Assembly: GCA_002786855.1 (NCBI GenBank)
Contig: PCUU01000046.1
Location: 53,648 to 117,647, forward strand
Direction of reading: 5' to 3'
DNA: 64,000 nucleotides
DNA from: Cytophagales bacterium CG12_big_fil_rev_8_21_14_0_65_40_12
Lineage (GTDB): Bacteria; Bacteroidota; Bacteroidia; Cytophagales; Cyclobacteriaceae
The notes below the pieces were generated by a model, which worked only from the letters and a program-made list of their open reading frames with translations, did not search any database and had not been told where the DNA came from. This document shows positions 35,108 to 43,963 of the stretch, piece by piece. The position numbers and the translations under genes were made by a program. Within the stretch, counting starts at the first letter, position 1; every line of letters begins with the position of its first letter.

Positions 35108-37738
35108 ATGCAATCCAAAGAAATACGCGCAAAGTTTATCCAGTTTTTTGAAACAAGAGCTCACCGTTATGTGCCTTCAGCACCCTTGGTGATCAAAAAT
35201 GACCCGACCTTGATGTTTACCAATTCTGGTATGAATCAATTCAAGGACCTGTTTTTGGGCAATAGAAAAGTGGATTACAACAGAGCGGCCAACAGCCAAA
35301 AGTGCTTAAGGGTTTCTGGTAAGCATAATGATTTGGAAGAAGTAGGAATAGACACCTACCATCACACCATGTTCGAAATGCTCGGCAACTGGTCTTTCGG
35401 AGATTATTTTAAAGAAGGTGCAATTCAATGGGCTTGGGAGTTATTGACAGAAGTGTATCAATTACCGAAAGACAAACTCTACGTGACTGTGTTTGAAGGG
35501 GATACGTCCGAAGACCTGGCTTTCGATCAAGAAGCCTATGATTTGTGGAAACAGTACCTTCCTGAGGAGAGAATTCTTGGCGGAAATAAAAGGGATAATT
35601 TTTGGGAAATGGGAGATACTGGGCCTTGTGGGCCTTGTTCCGAAATCCATGTCGATTTAAGGCCAGACGAAGAAATAGCCAAAACGCCCGGAAGAGATTT
35701 GGTCAACAACGACCATCCACAAGTGGTGGAAATCTGGAATTTGGTATTCATGCAGTTCGATAGAAAAGCTGATGGACATTTGGAAACGCTTCCTGCGCAG
35801 CATATCGATACAGGTATGGGCTTCGAACGTCTTTCAATGGCCTTGCAGCATAAAAAATCAACTTACGACACGGATATTTTTACTCCATTGATTGCCCATA
35901 TTTCAAAGCTTTCTGGGGTTCAATATGGTGACAATGAAAAGACGGATATTGCAATCCGCGTAATTGTGGACCACATCAGAGCAATTTCATTCGCCATTGC
36001 AGATGGGCAATTACCATCCAATAACAAAGCTGGCTATGTAATCAGAAGGATTTTGAGAAGAGCAGTGCGCTATGGTTATACCTTCCTGAATTTCAGAGAG
36101 CCATTTTTATACACTTTGCTGCCAGTTTTGGCAGAACAATTCACTGGCGTTTTTGATGAGTTAATTAGCCAAGAAGACTTCGTTGGAAAAGTGATTAAGG
36201 AAGAAGAAGCTTCATTCTTAAGGACTTTGGAGAATGGACTTAAAAGGCTTGATCAGGTAAGGGCTGCAATGACCGCGAGCGAAAAAGTAATTGATGGCCG
36301 AGTAATTTTCGAGCTTTACGATACTTTCGGTTTCCCAGTTGATTTAACCAGTTTGATCGCAAGAGAGAATGGTTTAAGCATAGATGAGGTGGGTTTCAAT
36401 GAGGCCATGCAAGAGCAAAAGCAGCGTTCAAAAGCAGATGCGGCCCAAGAAAAAGGGGATTGGATTTTTGTGGGTGAAGATGAAACCTCTGAATTCATTG
36501 GCTACGATGATACTTCTTCGAAAACAAGAATCATCAAGTACAGAGAAATCAAAGAAAAGAAAGGCTCTGTTTATCAACTCGTATTAGAGAAAACGCCTTT
36601 TTATGGCGAAAGTGGAGGCCAGGTGGGAGATACCGGTGTTTTGAAAAGTGATTCAGAAACCATCAAAGTGCTCGATACGCAAAAGGAAAATGATTTGATC
36701 GTTCACTTTACAGATAAAATTCCATCGCAACCAGTGGCATTGTTTGAAGCTTCCATCGATACGAATAGAAGAGAGCTGATCAAGAATAACCACTCTGCAA
36801 CTCATTTACTTCACTCGGCTTTAAGACAAGTATTGGGTAATCACGTTCAGCAAAAAGGTTCTTTGGTTTCGGAGAAAATACTTCGTTTTGACTTTGCTCA
36901 TTTTGCTAAAATTGATGCAGAGCAAATTGATGAGATCGAAAGAATTGTCAATACTCAAATCAGAAGAAACATCCATTTGAGTGAACAAAGGAACGTTCCT
37001 ATTGAAGAAGCTCGTAAAATGGGTGCGACTGCGCTATTTGGCGAGAAATATGGTGAGTTTGTTCGCGTGATTACTTTCGACCCAGCTTATTCCGTTGAAC
37101 TTTGCGGGGGTACCCATGTTGGCGCAACAGGTCAAATCGGATTTTTGAAAATCGTTTCGGAAAGTGCAGTAGCGGCTGGGGTGCGTAGAATTGAAGCACT
37201 TACTGGGCCAAAGGCCTTAGAATATGTGCATGAGCAAGATGCACTGTTAAAAGAAGTAAAAGAATTACTCAAAAACCCGTCTGATCTTCCTAAGGCTGTT
37301 TCGGCATTATTGGAAGATAAGCAAAAGCTAAGCAAAGAATTAGAAATACTGCATGCTAAACAATCGGGCTTGATTAAGGATGAATTGGTCAAAGCGGTTG
37401 TAGCTTCAAATGGCATCAATTCAATCATTCAGAAAATATCGGTACCAAATGCTGAAGTGCTGAAGAAGATTTCATTTGAATTGAGAAATGAGGTGGAGCA
37501 TCTATTTGCAGTGTTAGCCGCGGATGTAGATGGCAGCCCTCAGATCTCCGTGATTATCGCTGATAATCTCGTTGCCGATAAAGGCTTAAATGCGGGTAAT
37601 CTGGTGAGAGAATTCGCAAAAGCCATCAAAGGCGGAGGAGGAGGACAACCTTTCTTTGCAACGGCTGGAGGTAAAGACTTGTCAGGATTAGATCAAGTGA
37701 TCTCTGAAGCCAAAGCTAAAGTGGAAAGTTTTGGATAG
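35108..37738 (+). CDS. alaS: Alanyl-tRNA synthetase
   Basis: An 876-residue class II synthetase. The start is set at 35108 (MQSKEIRAKFIQFFE), matching the family; an upstream in-frame start would add 40 unrelated residues. It has the catalytic core with HHTMFEMLGNWSFGDYFKEG, editing domain motifs YGESGGQVGD and NHSATHLLHSALRQVLG, the zinc-binding CGGTHV, and the C-Ala domain (KGGGGGQPFFATAGGK). It overlaps gatB by eight bases. Confidence 0.97.
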   Translation: MQSKEIRAKFIQFFETRAHRYVPSAPLVIKNDPTLMFTNSGMNQFKDLFLGNRKVDYNRAANSQKCLRVSGKHNDLEEVGIDTYHHTMFEMLGNWSFGDYFKEGAIQWAWELLTEVYQLPKDKLYVTVFEGDTSEDLAFDQEAYDLWKQYLPEERILGGNKRDNFWEMGDTGPCGPCSEIHVDLRPDEEIAKTPGRDLVNNDHPQVVEIWNLVFMQFDRKADGHLETLPAQHIDTGMGFERLSMALQHKKSTYDTDIFTPLIAHISKLSGVQYGDNEKTDIAIRVIVDHIRAISFAIADGQLPSNNKAGYVIRRILRRAVRYGYTFLNFREPFLYTLLPVLAEQFTGVFDELISQEDFVGKVIKEEEASFLRTLENGLKRLDQVRAAMTASEKVIDGRVIFELYDTFGFPVDLTSLIARENGLSIDEVGFNEAMQEQKQRSKADAAQEKGDWIFVGEDETSEFIGYDDTSSKTRIIKYREIKEKKGSVYQLVLEKTPFYGESGGQVGDTGVLKSDSETIKVLDTQKENDLIVHFTDKIPSQPVALFEASIDTNRRELIKNNHSATHLLHSALRQVLGNHVQQKGSLVSEKILRFDFAHFAKIDAEQIDEIERIVNTQIRRNIHLSEQRNVPIEEARKMGATALFGEKYGEFVRVITFDPAYSVELCGGTHVGATGQIGFLKIVSESAVAAGVRRIEALTGPKALEYVHEQDALLKEVKELLKNPSDLPKAVSALLEDKQKLSKELEILHAKQSGLIKDELVKAVVASNGINSIIQKISVPNAEVLKKISFELRNEVEHLFAVLAADVDGSPQISVIIADNLVADKGLNAGNLVREFAKAIKGGGGGQPFFATAGGKDLSGLDQVISEAKAKVESFG

Positions 37739-39191
37739 TATTCAAGAGAAACTATATAAATCTGGTTATAAGTCTGTTATCGGCTTAGAAGTGCATGTAC
37801 AGTTGAATACAGCTTCTAAGATATTTTCTTCTGACCCTAATGATTTTGGTGCTGCTCCCAACACGAACGTAAGCGAGATTTCTTTGGGGCATCCTGGCAC
37901 ATTACCCGTTTTGAACGAGGCGGTGTTGGAGAAAGCGATTAAGATGGGCTTGGCCTGTGGTTGCACAATCACCAAGGAAAATCACTTTGCCCGAAAGAAT
38001 TATTTCTATCCAGATCTTCCCAAAGGATATCAAACCACTCAGGATAAAACTCCGATCTGTGTAGGAGGGAAAGTACTTTTAGTGGGTGAAAATTTGGAGA
38101 AGGAATTCGCTCAATTGCATCACATTCATTTAGAAGAAGATGCTGGGAAATCAATACATGATGATGGACCTGATACTTTGATTGATCTGAATAGGGCTGG
38201 AACGCCATTGATTGAAATAGTCACCGAACCTGATATGACCAAGTCTGAAGAAGCCGTGGCTTGCCTTCAAGAGTTGCGTAGGATTGTGCGCTACCTCAAT
38301 ATCAGCGGTGCAAACATGGAAAATGGCGAGTTGCGCTGCGATGCAAACATTTCTATAATGCCCTTGGATGCAACCGAGTTGGGTAAAAAGGTTGAAGTGA
38401 AAAACATGAACTCCTTTAGCAACGTAAGGAAGGCCATTGATCACGAGTTAGAAAGGCAATTGGAGCTTGCGCTAAAAGGAGAGGAGATTTTCGTTGAAAC
38501 CAGAACTTTTGATCCAGTGACTGGAACAACTGCTGGAATGCGTTTCAAAGAAACCATGAACGATTATCGCTATTTCCCTTGTCCAGATTTAGCACCAATG
38601 GTCATTACCGAGGAAGTACTGGACGAGATTCAGCAAGCCATGCCGTCATTACCTGCTGATTTTAGAGCAAAGTTCAAGAACGTTTATTCGCTGGCGGATT
38701 ACGATGTTCAATTATTGACCGAGGAGCTAGAAACCGCGCTTTATTTCGATGAGGTGTGTCAATTAACTTCCGCATATAAGGCAGCGGCCAATTGGATTAA
38801 CGGTCCTTTGAAAGCAGTTTTGAATGAACAAAATTTGAAACTCACCGATACTCAACTCTCTAGCGAAAGAATGGCGGGCCTAATTAATTTGGTGGAATCG
38901 AACAAAGTGAGCTTCTCTATTGCATCGCAAAGAATACTTCCGAAAATGGTAAGCGAGCCAACCAATGCGTTGGAACTTGCTGAGTCCATGAATTTGTTAA
39001 TGGTCAGCAATGATGATGAGCTTCTTACCTTAGTCAAAGAAGTCTTATTATCTTTGCCAGATAAGGTCAATGATTATAAAAAAGGCAAGAAGGCGCTCAT
39101 CGGTCTTTTTATGGGTGATGTAATGAAAAGAAGTGGGGGGAAAGCCGACCCAAAGAAGTTAAAGGAAATTATAGAAAAAGAACTTTCATGA
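37731..39191 (+). CDS. gatB: Asp/Glu-tRNA amidotransferase subunit B
   Basis: A 486-residue subunit of GatCAB, which converts Glu-tRNA(Gln) to Gln-tRNA(Gln) and Asp-tRNA(Asn) to Asn-tRNA(Asn). Motifs: VIGLEVHVQLNT, HLEEDAGKS, DLNRAGTPLIEIVTEPD, YRYFPCPDLAPM, and the tail domain near 400-486. Translation appears to start at a TTG (37731) inside the end of alaS, since no ATG precedes the conserved VIGLEVH segment. The eight-base overlap implies coupling with alaS. Confidence 0.95.
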   Translation: MDSIQEKLYKSGYKSVIGLEVHVQLNTASKIFSSDPNDFGAAPNTNVSEISLGHPGTLPVLNEAVLEKAIKMGLACGCTITKENHFARKNYFYPDLPKGYQTTQDKTPICVGGKVLLVGENLEKEFAQLHHIHLEEDAGKSIHDDGPDTLIDLNRAGTPLIEIVTEPDMTKSEEAVACLQELRRIVRYLNISGANMENGELRCDANISIMPLDATELGKKVEVKNMNSFSNVRKAIDHELERQLELALKGEEIFVETRTFDPVTGTTAGMRFKETMNDYRYFPCPDLAPMVITEEVLDEIQQAMPSLPADFRAKFKNVYSLADYDVQLLTEELETALYFDEVCQLTSAYKAAANWINGPLKAVLNEQNLKLTDTQLSSERMAGLINLVESNKVSFSIASQRILPKMVSEPTNALELAESMNLLMVSNDDELLTLVKEVLLSLPDKVNDYKKGKKALIGLFMGDVMKRSGGKADPKKLKEIIEKELS

Positions 39192-40312
39192 ATATGAGTA
39201 TAAAGAATTCATTCCTTTTAGTAGCAGCTGTTTTAGTCTTAGGCGCTTGTTCGGCTACCAAGAATGACGGTATTGTTAGCGTTTCGGGTAAAATCAAAAA
39301 TCCAATTCCTCAAGGTGAGATCATCTTAGAGAAATTTGAAGTGGGTGAGATGGTAACAGTGAACACTGTGAATGCCGATGAAAACGGGGACTTTCAAATC
39401 AAGGCCGAAGTCAGCGAACCTGGCTTTTACCGCATCAATGTGTACGGACAGCAGTTCGAAATGCTGGTATTGAACAAAGATGATATCACCATTGAAGCTG
39501 ATGGTCAGGGGGGGCAATTCATCGAAGCAAAAGGTTCAGAAGATATAGAAAACCTGAATAAGGTTTTGGATTACATGGGTGCTTATTCCGAAGTCGTAAA
39601 AGACTTTAATCAGCGATATGCCAGAGCTCAACAAGCAGGAGATAATTTTCAACTGGAGGAGATGATGGTGGAAGGCACCCGTTTAGAGGCGGAAAAAGTA
39701 AAGAAATTAAAAAAGATGGCTTGGGAAATGGATGCATCCATTGTTCCCTTGTTGATTACAGACTACTTCCCAAATAAAGCAGATGAATACCCATTCCTAG
39801 ATAGTCTCGCTCAAAAGCTTCAAGAAGAAGTTCCTAACTCAAGCCAAGTGGCCATGTTTGCCGAAAACCTGGCCTACCTCAAGCCTGCGGTTGCGATTGG
39901 AGATATTGCTCCAGAAATATCACTTCCCAAGCCAGATGGCACAACCTTAAGCCTTTCTGATTTAAGAGGAAAGTATGTATTGCTCGATTTTTGGGCAGGT
40001 TGGTGTGGCCCTTGCCGCAGAGAGAACCCAAATGTGGTAGCGATGTACAATAAGTACAATGCAGCAGGTTTCGAAGTATTCAGCGTTTCCTTGGACAGGA
40101 CTAGAGATCAGTGGCTCAATGCCATTGCAGCCGATGGTTTGATTTGGCCTAGCCACGTGTCTGACTTGAGTTATTTCCAATCTCAAGCCGCTATGGATTA
40201 TAAAGTGAATGCTATTCCATTTGCTTTGCTTTTAGACCCACAGGGCCGTGTAATTGGCAAGAACCTTAGAGGAAGAGCATTGCAGGATAAACTGGCTAGC
40301 ATTTTCCAGTAA
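39188..40312 (+). CDS. DUF4369/TlpA-type thiol-disulfide lipoprotein
   Basis: A 374-residue lipoprotein (signal ending VLGACS, lipid cysteine about 21). The N-terminal DUF4369-like beta domain (about 30-125) is followed by a helical linker. The C-terminal thioredoxin fold has the active site WAGWCGPCRRENP. It probably reduces or exchanges disulfides in the periplasm. It overlaps gatB by four bases (ATGA), the third gene of an alaS-gatB operon, and is closed by a terminator. Confidence 0.93.
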   Translation: MNMSIKNSFLLVAAVLVLGACSATKNDGIVSVSGKIKNPIPQGEIILEKFEVGEMVTVNTVNADENGDFQIKAEVSEPGFYRINVYGQQFEMLVLNKDDITIEADGQGGQFIEAKGSEDIENLNKVLDYMGAYSEVVKDFNQRYARAQQAGDNFQLEEMMVEGTRLEAEKVKKLKKMAWEMDASIVPLLITDYFPNKADEYPFLDSLAQKLQEEVPNSSQVAMFAENLAYLKPAVAIGDIAPEISLPKPDGTTLSLSDLRGKYVLLDFWAGWCGPCRRENPNVVAMYNKYNAAGFEVFSVSLDRTRDQWLNAIAADGLIWPSHVSDLSYFQSQAAMDYKVNAIPFALLLDPQGRVIGKNLRGRALQDKLASIFQ

Positions 40313-40336
40313 TCACTTTTCTTAGAATAAGAAATC

Positions 40337-40378
40337 AAAACCAGTTTTTCCGAATGTCTCGGGAAAGCTGGTTTTTTG
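40337..40378 (+). terminator. Terminator after the alaS-gatB-thioredoxin operon
   Basis: AAACCAG pairs with CTGGTTT across an inner CCGA/TCGG helix and is followed by six T. It lies 24 bases after the stop. Confidence 0.8.
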
Positions 40379-40687
40379 GTTTGAATGAAGAACTTAGTGC
40401 AGATATAGCTTGATTTGTATTTAGCACTTTCAGGGCTTATCGTTTTAAGAACTTCCTTTTTCCAAAGGGCTGCATCCTTTGTTTCCATATTTCGCCCCTT
40501 TGAGGCTAGTGAGTTGTTTTTATCTGTTCGAACTTATTGAAAGGTGTATTATCTTCTTCACCAACCAATAAGTTATCCTTAAAACCTTTTCGCTGGTCAC
40601 TTTTTAAAAATCATTCTCCACTCAAATAGTTTAGTTTCTTCGATTTAGTAAAATGTATTAGCTTGAGTATAACCTTAAAAATCAACT
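40379..40687. other. Non-coding gap before the dipeptidase gene
   Basis: AT-rich, with no recognisable gene, repeat or palindrome. It must contain the dipeptidase promoter. AAATGTATTAGCTTGAG at about 40653-40669 is AT-rich but not a clear consensus. Confidence 0.5.
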
Positions 40688-42004
40688 ATGAAGAAATTTT
40701 TTAAACCAATTGCATTGGCCGTTTTCGTACTTTCGGCTTGCGATTCGAACCCAACCAAAGATGTAAGCACAATGAGCGAACAAGAACTTGTTGAATACGC
40801 CAAAGGGATTCACGAAAGAGTGATCACCTTGGACACCCACGATGATATCAATACCTCCAACTTTACACCAGAGAACAATTACACAGACCGCCTCTCTTCT
40901 CAGGTGAATCTGCCTAAAATGGTAGAGGGTGGACTAGATGTGGCATGGTTCATTGTTTACACAGGTCAAGGAGAACTAACCGAAGAAGGTTATGCCGCAG
41001 CTTACGAAAATGCAGATGACAAATTCAAGGCCATCCACAGGCTTTGCGAAGAATTAGCTCCAGATAAAATTGGCTTGGCACTTACTTCCGATGATGTGCG
41101 CAGCATTGTGGCTTCTGGCCGAAAAGTAGCCATGATAGGGGTTGAGAATGGATATCCTATAGGCACTGACATTGCGAAGGTAAAAGAGTTTTATGATCGA
41201 GGAGCACGTTACATGTCCTTAGCCCATAATGGACACAGCCAATTGAGCGACTCCAATACAGGCGAACGGGATTCCGTTTGGCTCCACAATGGCTTGAGCG
41301 ATTTAGGCCGACAAGTCATTGCTGAAATGAACAAATGGGGGATAATGGTTGATTTATCGCATCCTTCCAAAGCAGCCAATATGGAAATGATGAAGCTTTC
41401 TAAGGCACCCGTTATCGCTTCTCATTCCTCAGCACGCGCATTGAACGATGTACCAAGAAACATGGATGATGAGCAATTGATGATGCTAAAGGCCAATGGC
41501 GGGGTGATTCAAACTGTTGCTTTCAAAAGTTATGTGAATGCGGCAAAAAATAGCGCCAATGCAGAGGCAGTGAATAAAATTGTAGCCGAGGAAGCAGAAA
41601 AAGCAGGTTTTACAATCTTAGAACGTTCAGCAATGCGCGATTTGAGCGCTGATGAAAGAGAAGCCTACATGGCAAAGTACTCCGAAATAAGAGAGGCTGC
41701 TGCTCCAAGAATTAAAGCTGAAGTGGCTGAGATAGCGCCACCAGTAGATGTAGCAGACTTTGTTGATCACATTGATTATTTAGTGAAGAAAATCGGCTTG
41801 GAACACGTAGGAATTAGTTCTGATTTTGATGGAGGAGGTGGAGTAGAAGGCTGGAATGATGCTTCCGAAACCTTCAACGTTACTTTAGAATTGGTAAGAC
41901 GAGGCTACACCGAAGAGCAAATTGGTATGATGTGGAGCGGAAACTTATTAAGGGTTTTGGACGAAGTTCAAGCCGTTGCCAAGAAAATTCAGGCTGGGGA
42001 ATAG
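40688..42004 (+). CDS. Membrane dipeptidase (peptidase family M19) lipoprotein
   Basis: A 438-residue zinc dipeptidase. The lipoprotein signal is FVLSACDSN. Metal and active-site segments follow: TLDTHDDINTS (HxD), IGVENGYPIG (bridging glutamate), SLAHNGHSQLSDS and IASHSSARALNDVPRN (histidines), and ISSDFDGGGGVEGW (aspartate). It hydrolyses dipeptides outside the inner membrane. A ~60-residue insertion at about 290-350 with many E/A residues lies between the last histidine and the DFDG motif. Confidence 0.93.
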   Translation: MKKFFKPIALAVFVLSACDSNPTKDVSTMSEQELVEYAKGIHERVITLDTHDDINTSNFTPENNYTDRLSSQVNLPKMVEGGLDVAWFIVYTGQGELTEEGYAAAYENADDKFKAIHRLCEELAPDKIGLALTSDDVRSIVASGRKVAMIGVENGYPIGTDIAKVKEFYDRGARYMSLAHNGHSQLSDSNTGERDSVWLHNGLSDLGRQVIAEMNKWGIMVDLSHPSKAANMEMMKLSKAPVIASHSSARALNDVPRNMDDEQLMMLKANGGVIQTVAFKSYVNAAKNSANAEAVNKIVAEEAEKAGFTILERSAMRDLSADEREAYMAKYSEIREAAAPRIKAEVAEIAPPVDVADFVDHIDYLVKKIGLEHVGISSDFDGGGGVEGWNDASETFNVTLELVRRGYTEEQIGMMWSGNLLRVLDEVQAVAKKIQAGE

Positions 42005-42023
42005 AAGCCTAATCATTTAAAAC

Positions 42024-42098
42024 AAAGCGATCTCAAAATTTAACAGTCATTCTGAACTTGTTTCAGAATCCTTCTGATTTTTTTGAGATCGCTTTTTT
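42024..42098. terminator. Bidirectional long-stem terminator with an embedded repeat
   Basis: A 14-15 bp outer stem (AAGCGATCTCAAAA / TTTTGAGATCGCTT) encloses TCATTCTGAACTTGTTTCAG, itself a palindrome-like repeat common in Bacteroidota intergenic DNA. It lies between the convergent dipeptidase and histidine kinase genes. Confidence 0.8.
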
Positions 42099-42102
42099 GT
42101 TT

Positions 42103-43431
42103 TTAGAACTGCAACTTAAAGGCTGTTCCTGCTTTGGAGGTAGAATTTACATAGAGACTGCCATTATGCAGTTTCATAATTTGTCTTGAAATGGAAAGTC
42201 CAATCCCAGAACCTCCCTGTTTGGTGGTATAAAAGGGCACAAAGATATTCTCAAGTATTTCATCAGGGATCCCGTTTCCATTGTCCATCACTTCAATGCT
42301 AACCCCTTCTTCATCATTTTTGGTAATTATTTGGATTTGCTTTAATGGCTGATCTTTGACAGCGTCCATCGCATTTTTTAAAAGGTTGATCAGCACTTGA
42401 TCAATCAGGTCAGGATCAGCTTCAATTTGGAGGCCTTCTGAGATTGTCAACCTGAGATCAATGCCCAAGGTCTCAAAATCTGATTTGAAAAGGCTTATAA
42501 GCCTTTGGATCAACCTGAACAAATCCACGGTGATCATCTTGGGCTTTGGCATTTTGGTCAATTGATCGTAGGTGTTCACGAAATGAGCTAGGCCTTTGCT
42601 TCGCGATTCTATAGTCTCTAAGCCACCAATAATGTCCTGATAAGCTTCTAAATTAAGTTGTGCATACTGCTGTTCCTCTTTTTTAAGCAAATGCAAGGTT
42701 ACTTCCGAAAGGGTAGAAATTGGTATGACGGAATTTTTGATTTCATGTGTCAAAACACGAATCAATCGCTGCCAAGATTCCATTTCCTGAGATTCTAACT
42801 CATTTTTAATGTCTTGAAAAGAAACCAGTTTGAATGACTTTTCCTGAAGTTTGAAAGTCGTCACCAGCATAGAGAGATTTCGAAGTTGATCTCCAATTTT
42901 CACCTTCACTAATTCCTTGCTACTTCGTTCTGTATATTGAATGATTTGGGCAATGTCTTGAGAAATTGCAGCCAATGAATTTATTGATGGTAAATGGTCC
43001 TTTTGAAAAAGTTCTTTGGCGGCCCTGTTCAGCAATTGGACCCTATTGGATTCGTCAAAGCAAATAACGGCAACCCTTACATGCTCAACGACTGTCTGTA
43101 AATACAGATAATTCGAGGCTTTTTCGTTCCGAAGGTCCTTAAGCACCGTGTTGATCTGATCAAAAGCATAATTGAGTTCATCCTTATTTTTATAGGCGAA
43201 ATTATTGCTGAAATCATGTTGCTTAATGGATAGAAGAAAATAAGAGAGATCTCGTTTTGAACGCTCCACGTAACGAATCAGGCTAACAAGCAAAGCAACG
43301 AATGCCAGAAAAACCCAAACCGAAACCAACCAAAAATGAGTTTGAAGAAGTACATAAGTGCCAGCGTAACCAAGCACTAACAGCCCTATAATGTGTAGTA
43401 CTACGTAAACACGAAAGTACTTTTGTCTCAT
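42103..43431 (-). CDS. NtrY-like sensor histidine kinase
   Basis: A 442-residue kinase. Two adjacent N-terminal transmembrane segments (about 8-50) have almost no periplasmic loop, suggesting an intracellular or membrane signal. A HAMP-like helix and PAS domain (about 110-200) follow, then the phosphoacceptor histidine in RVLTHEIKNSVIPIS and the ATPase with LINLLKNAMDAV, VMDNGNGIPDEIL and GGSGIGLSIS. It is encoded with the NtrC-type regulator and should phosphorylate it. Confidence 0.93.
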   Translation of the reverse strand: MRQKYFRVYVVLHIIGLLVLGYAGTYVLLQTHFWLVSVWVFLAFVALLVSLIRYVERSKRDLSYFLLSIKQHDFSNNFAYKNKDELNYAFDQINTVLKDLRNEKASNYLYLQTVVEHVRVAVICFDESNRVQLLNRAAKELFQKDHLPSINSLAAISQDIAQIIQYTERSSKELVKVKIGDQLRNLSMLVTTFKLQEKSFKLVSFQDIKNELESQEMESWQRLIRVLTHEIKNSVIPISTLSEVTLHLLKKEEQQYAQLNLEAYQDIIGGLETIESRSKGLAHFVNTYDQLTKMPKPKMITVDLFRLIQRLISLFKSDFETLGIDLRLTISEGLQIEADPDLIDQVLINLLKNAMDAVKDQPLKQIQIITKNDEEGVSIEVMDNGNGIPDEILENIFVPFYTTKQGGSGIGLSISRQIMKLHNGSLYVNSTSKAGTAFKLQF

Positions 43432-43895
43432 TAGTTGTCTTTGTTATAAAAAACCAGCAGCTTCAATTTTGTCCTGAGCATTTTAGGACAACCCCAACGC
43501 ACACCAAACCGAATGTTCATGGATGCATTTTGCTCATAGGTGTATAAAGCGGTTATGGCTTTAAAGCCTTCAATATCAGTTTCTAAACTTGCGCGATCAC
43601 TTGAGCCGAACACGTAGCGAGTTTGGGGATCACGAACATCGAAGTAGGGGATACAGTCGGTTTGAGAAATTAAGTACATTCTCACTGTTGTGCCTTTTTC
43701 AACATTCAATCGAAATTCGCCTGAATTCTGAGTACCAGCTACTTCGAAATTAAGTGTACCAAATAACTTCCAATTAAATTCCTTGTCGGCAAGTTGGTTT
43801 TCTTTGATCCGATCGTGAATATCGTTTAGCGTAGGTTGGCAAATTGCAGGAATACCAACAAAACAAAACAAAGCTAAAAGTAAGATTATTCGCAT
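43431..43895 (-). CDS. Hypothetical secreted protein in the two-component operon
   Basis: A 154-residue protein with a signal peptide (LLLALFCFVGIPAICQ). The mature part is beta-rich, with two cysteines (in SQTDCIPYF and RWGCPKM). It sits between regulator and kinase. Its TAA stop overlaps the kinase ATG (TAATG), so the two are translated together. It may be a periplasmic sensor or partner for the kinase. The family is unknown. Confidence 0.75.
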   Translation of the reverse strand: MRIILLLALFCFVGIPAICQPTLNDIHDRIKENQLADKEFNWKLFGTLNFEVAGTQNSGEFRLNVEKGTTVRMYLISQTDCIPYFDVRDPQTRYVFGSSDRASLETDIEGFKAITALYTYEQNASMNIRFGVRWGCPKMLRTKLKLLVFYNKDN

Positions 43896-43963
43896 GGATG
43901 CTTATTGTCGTAGTGCAGCTGCCTATTCTAATTGATTTTCAATCTACTATATTTATTACAAAT

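Noticed and set aside
40198..40488. Minus-strand gene overlapping the end of the thioredoxin lipoprotein
   Set aside because: It is mostly antisense to a well-supported gene and crosses its terminator.
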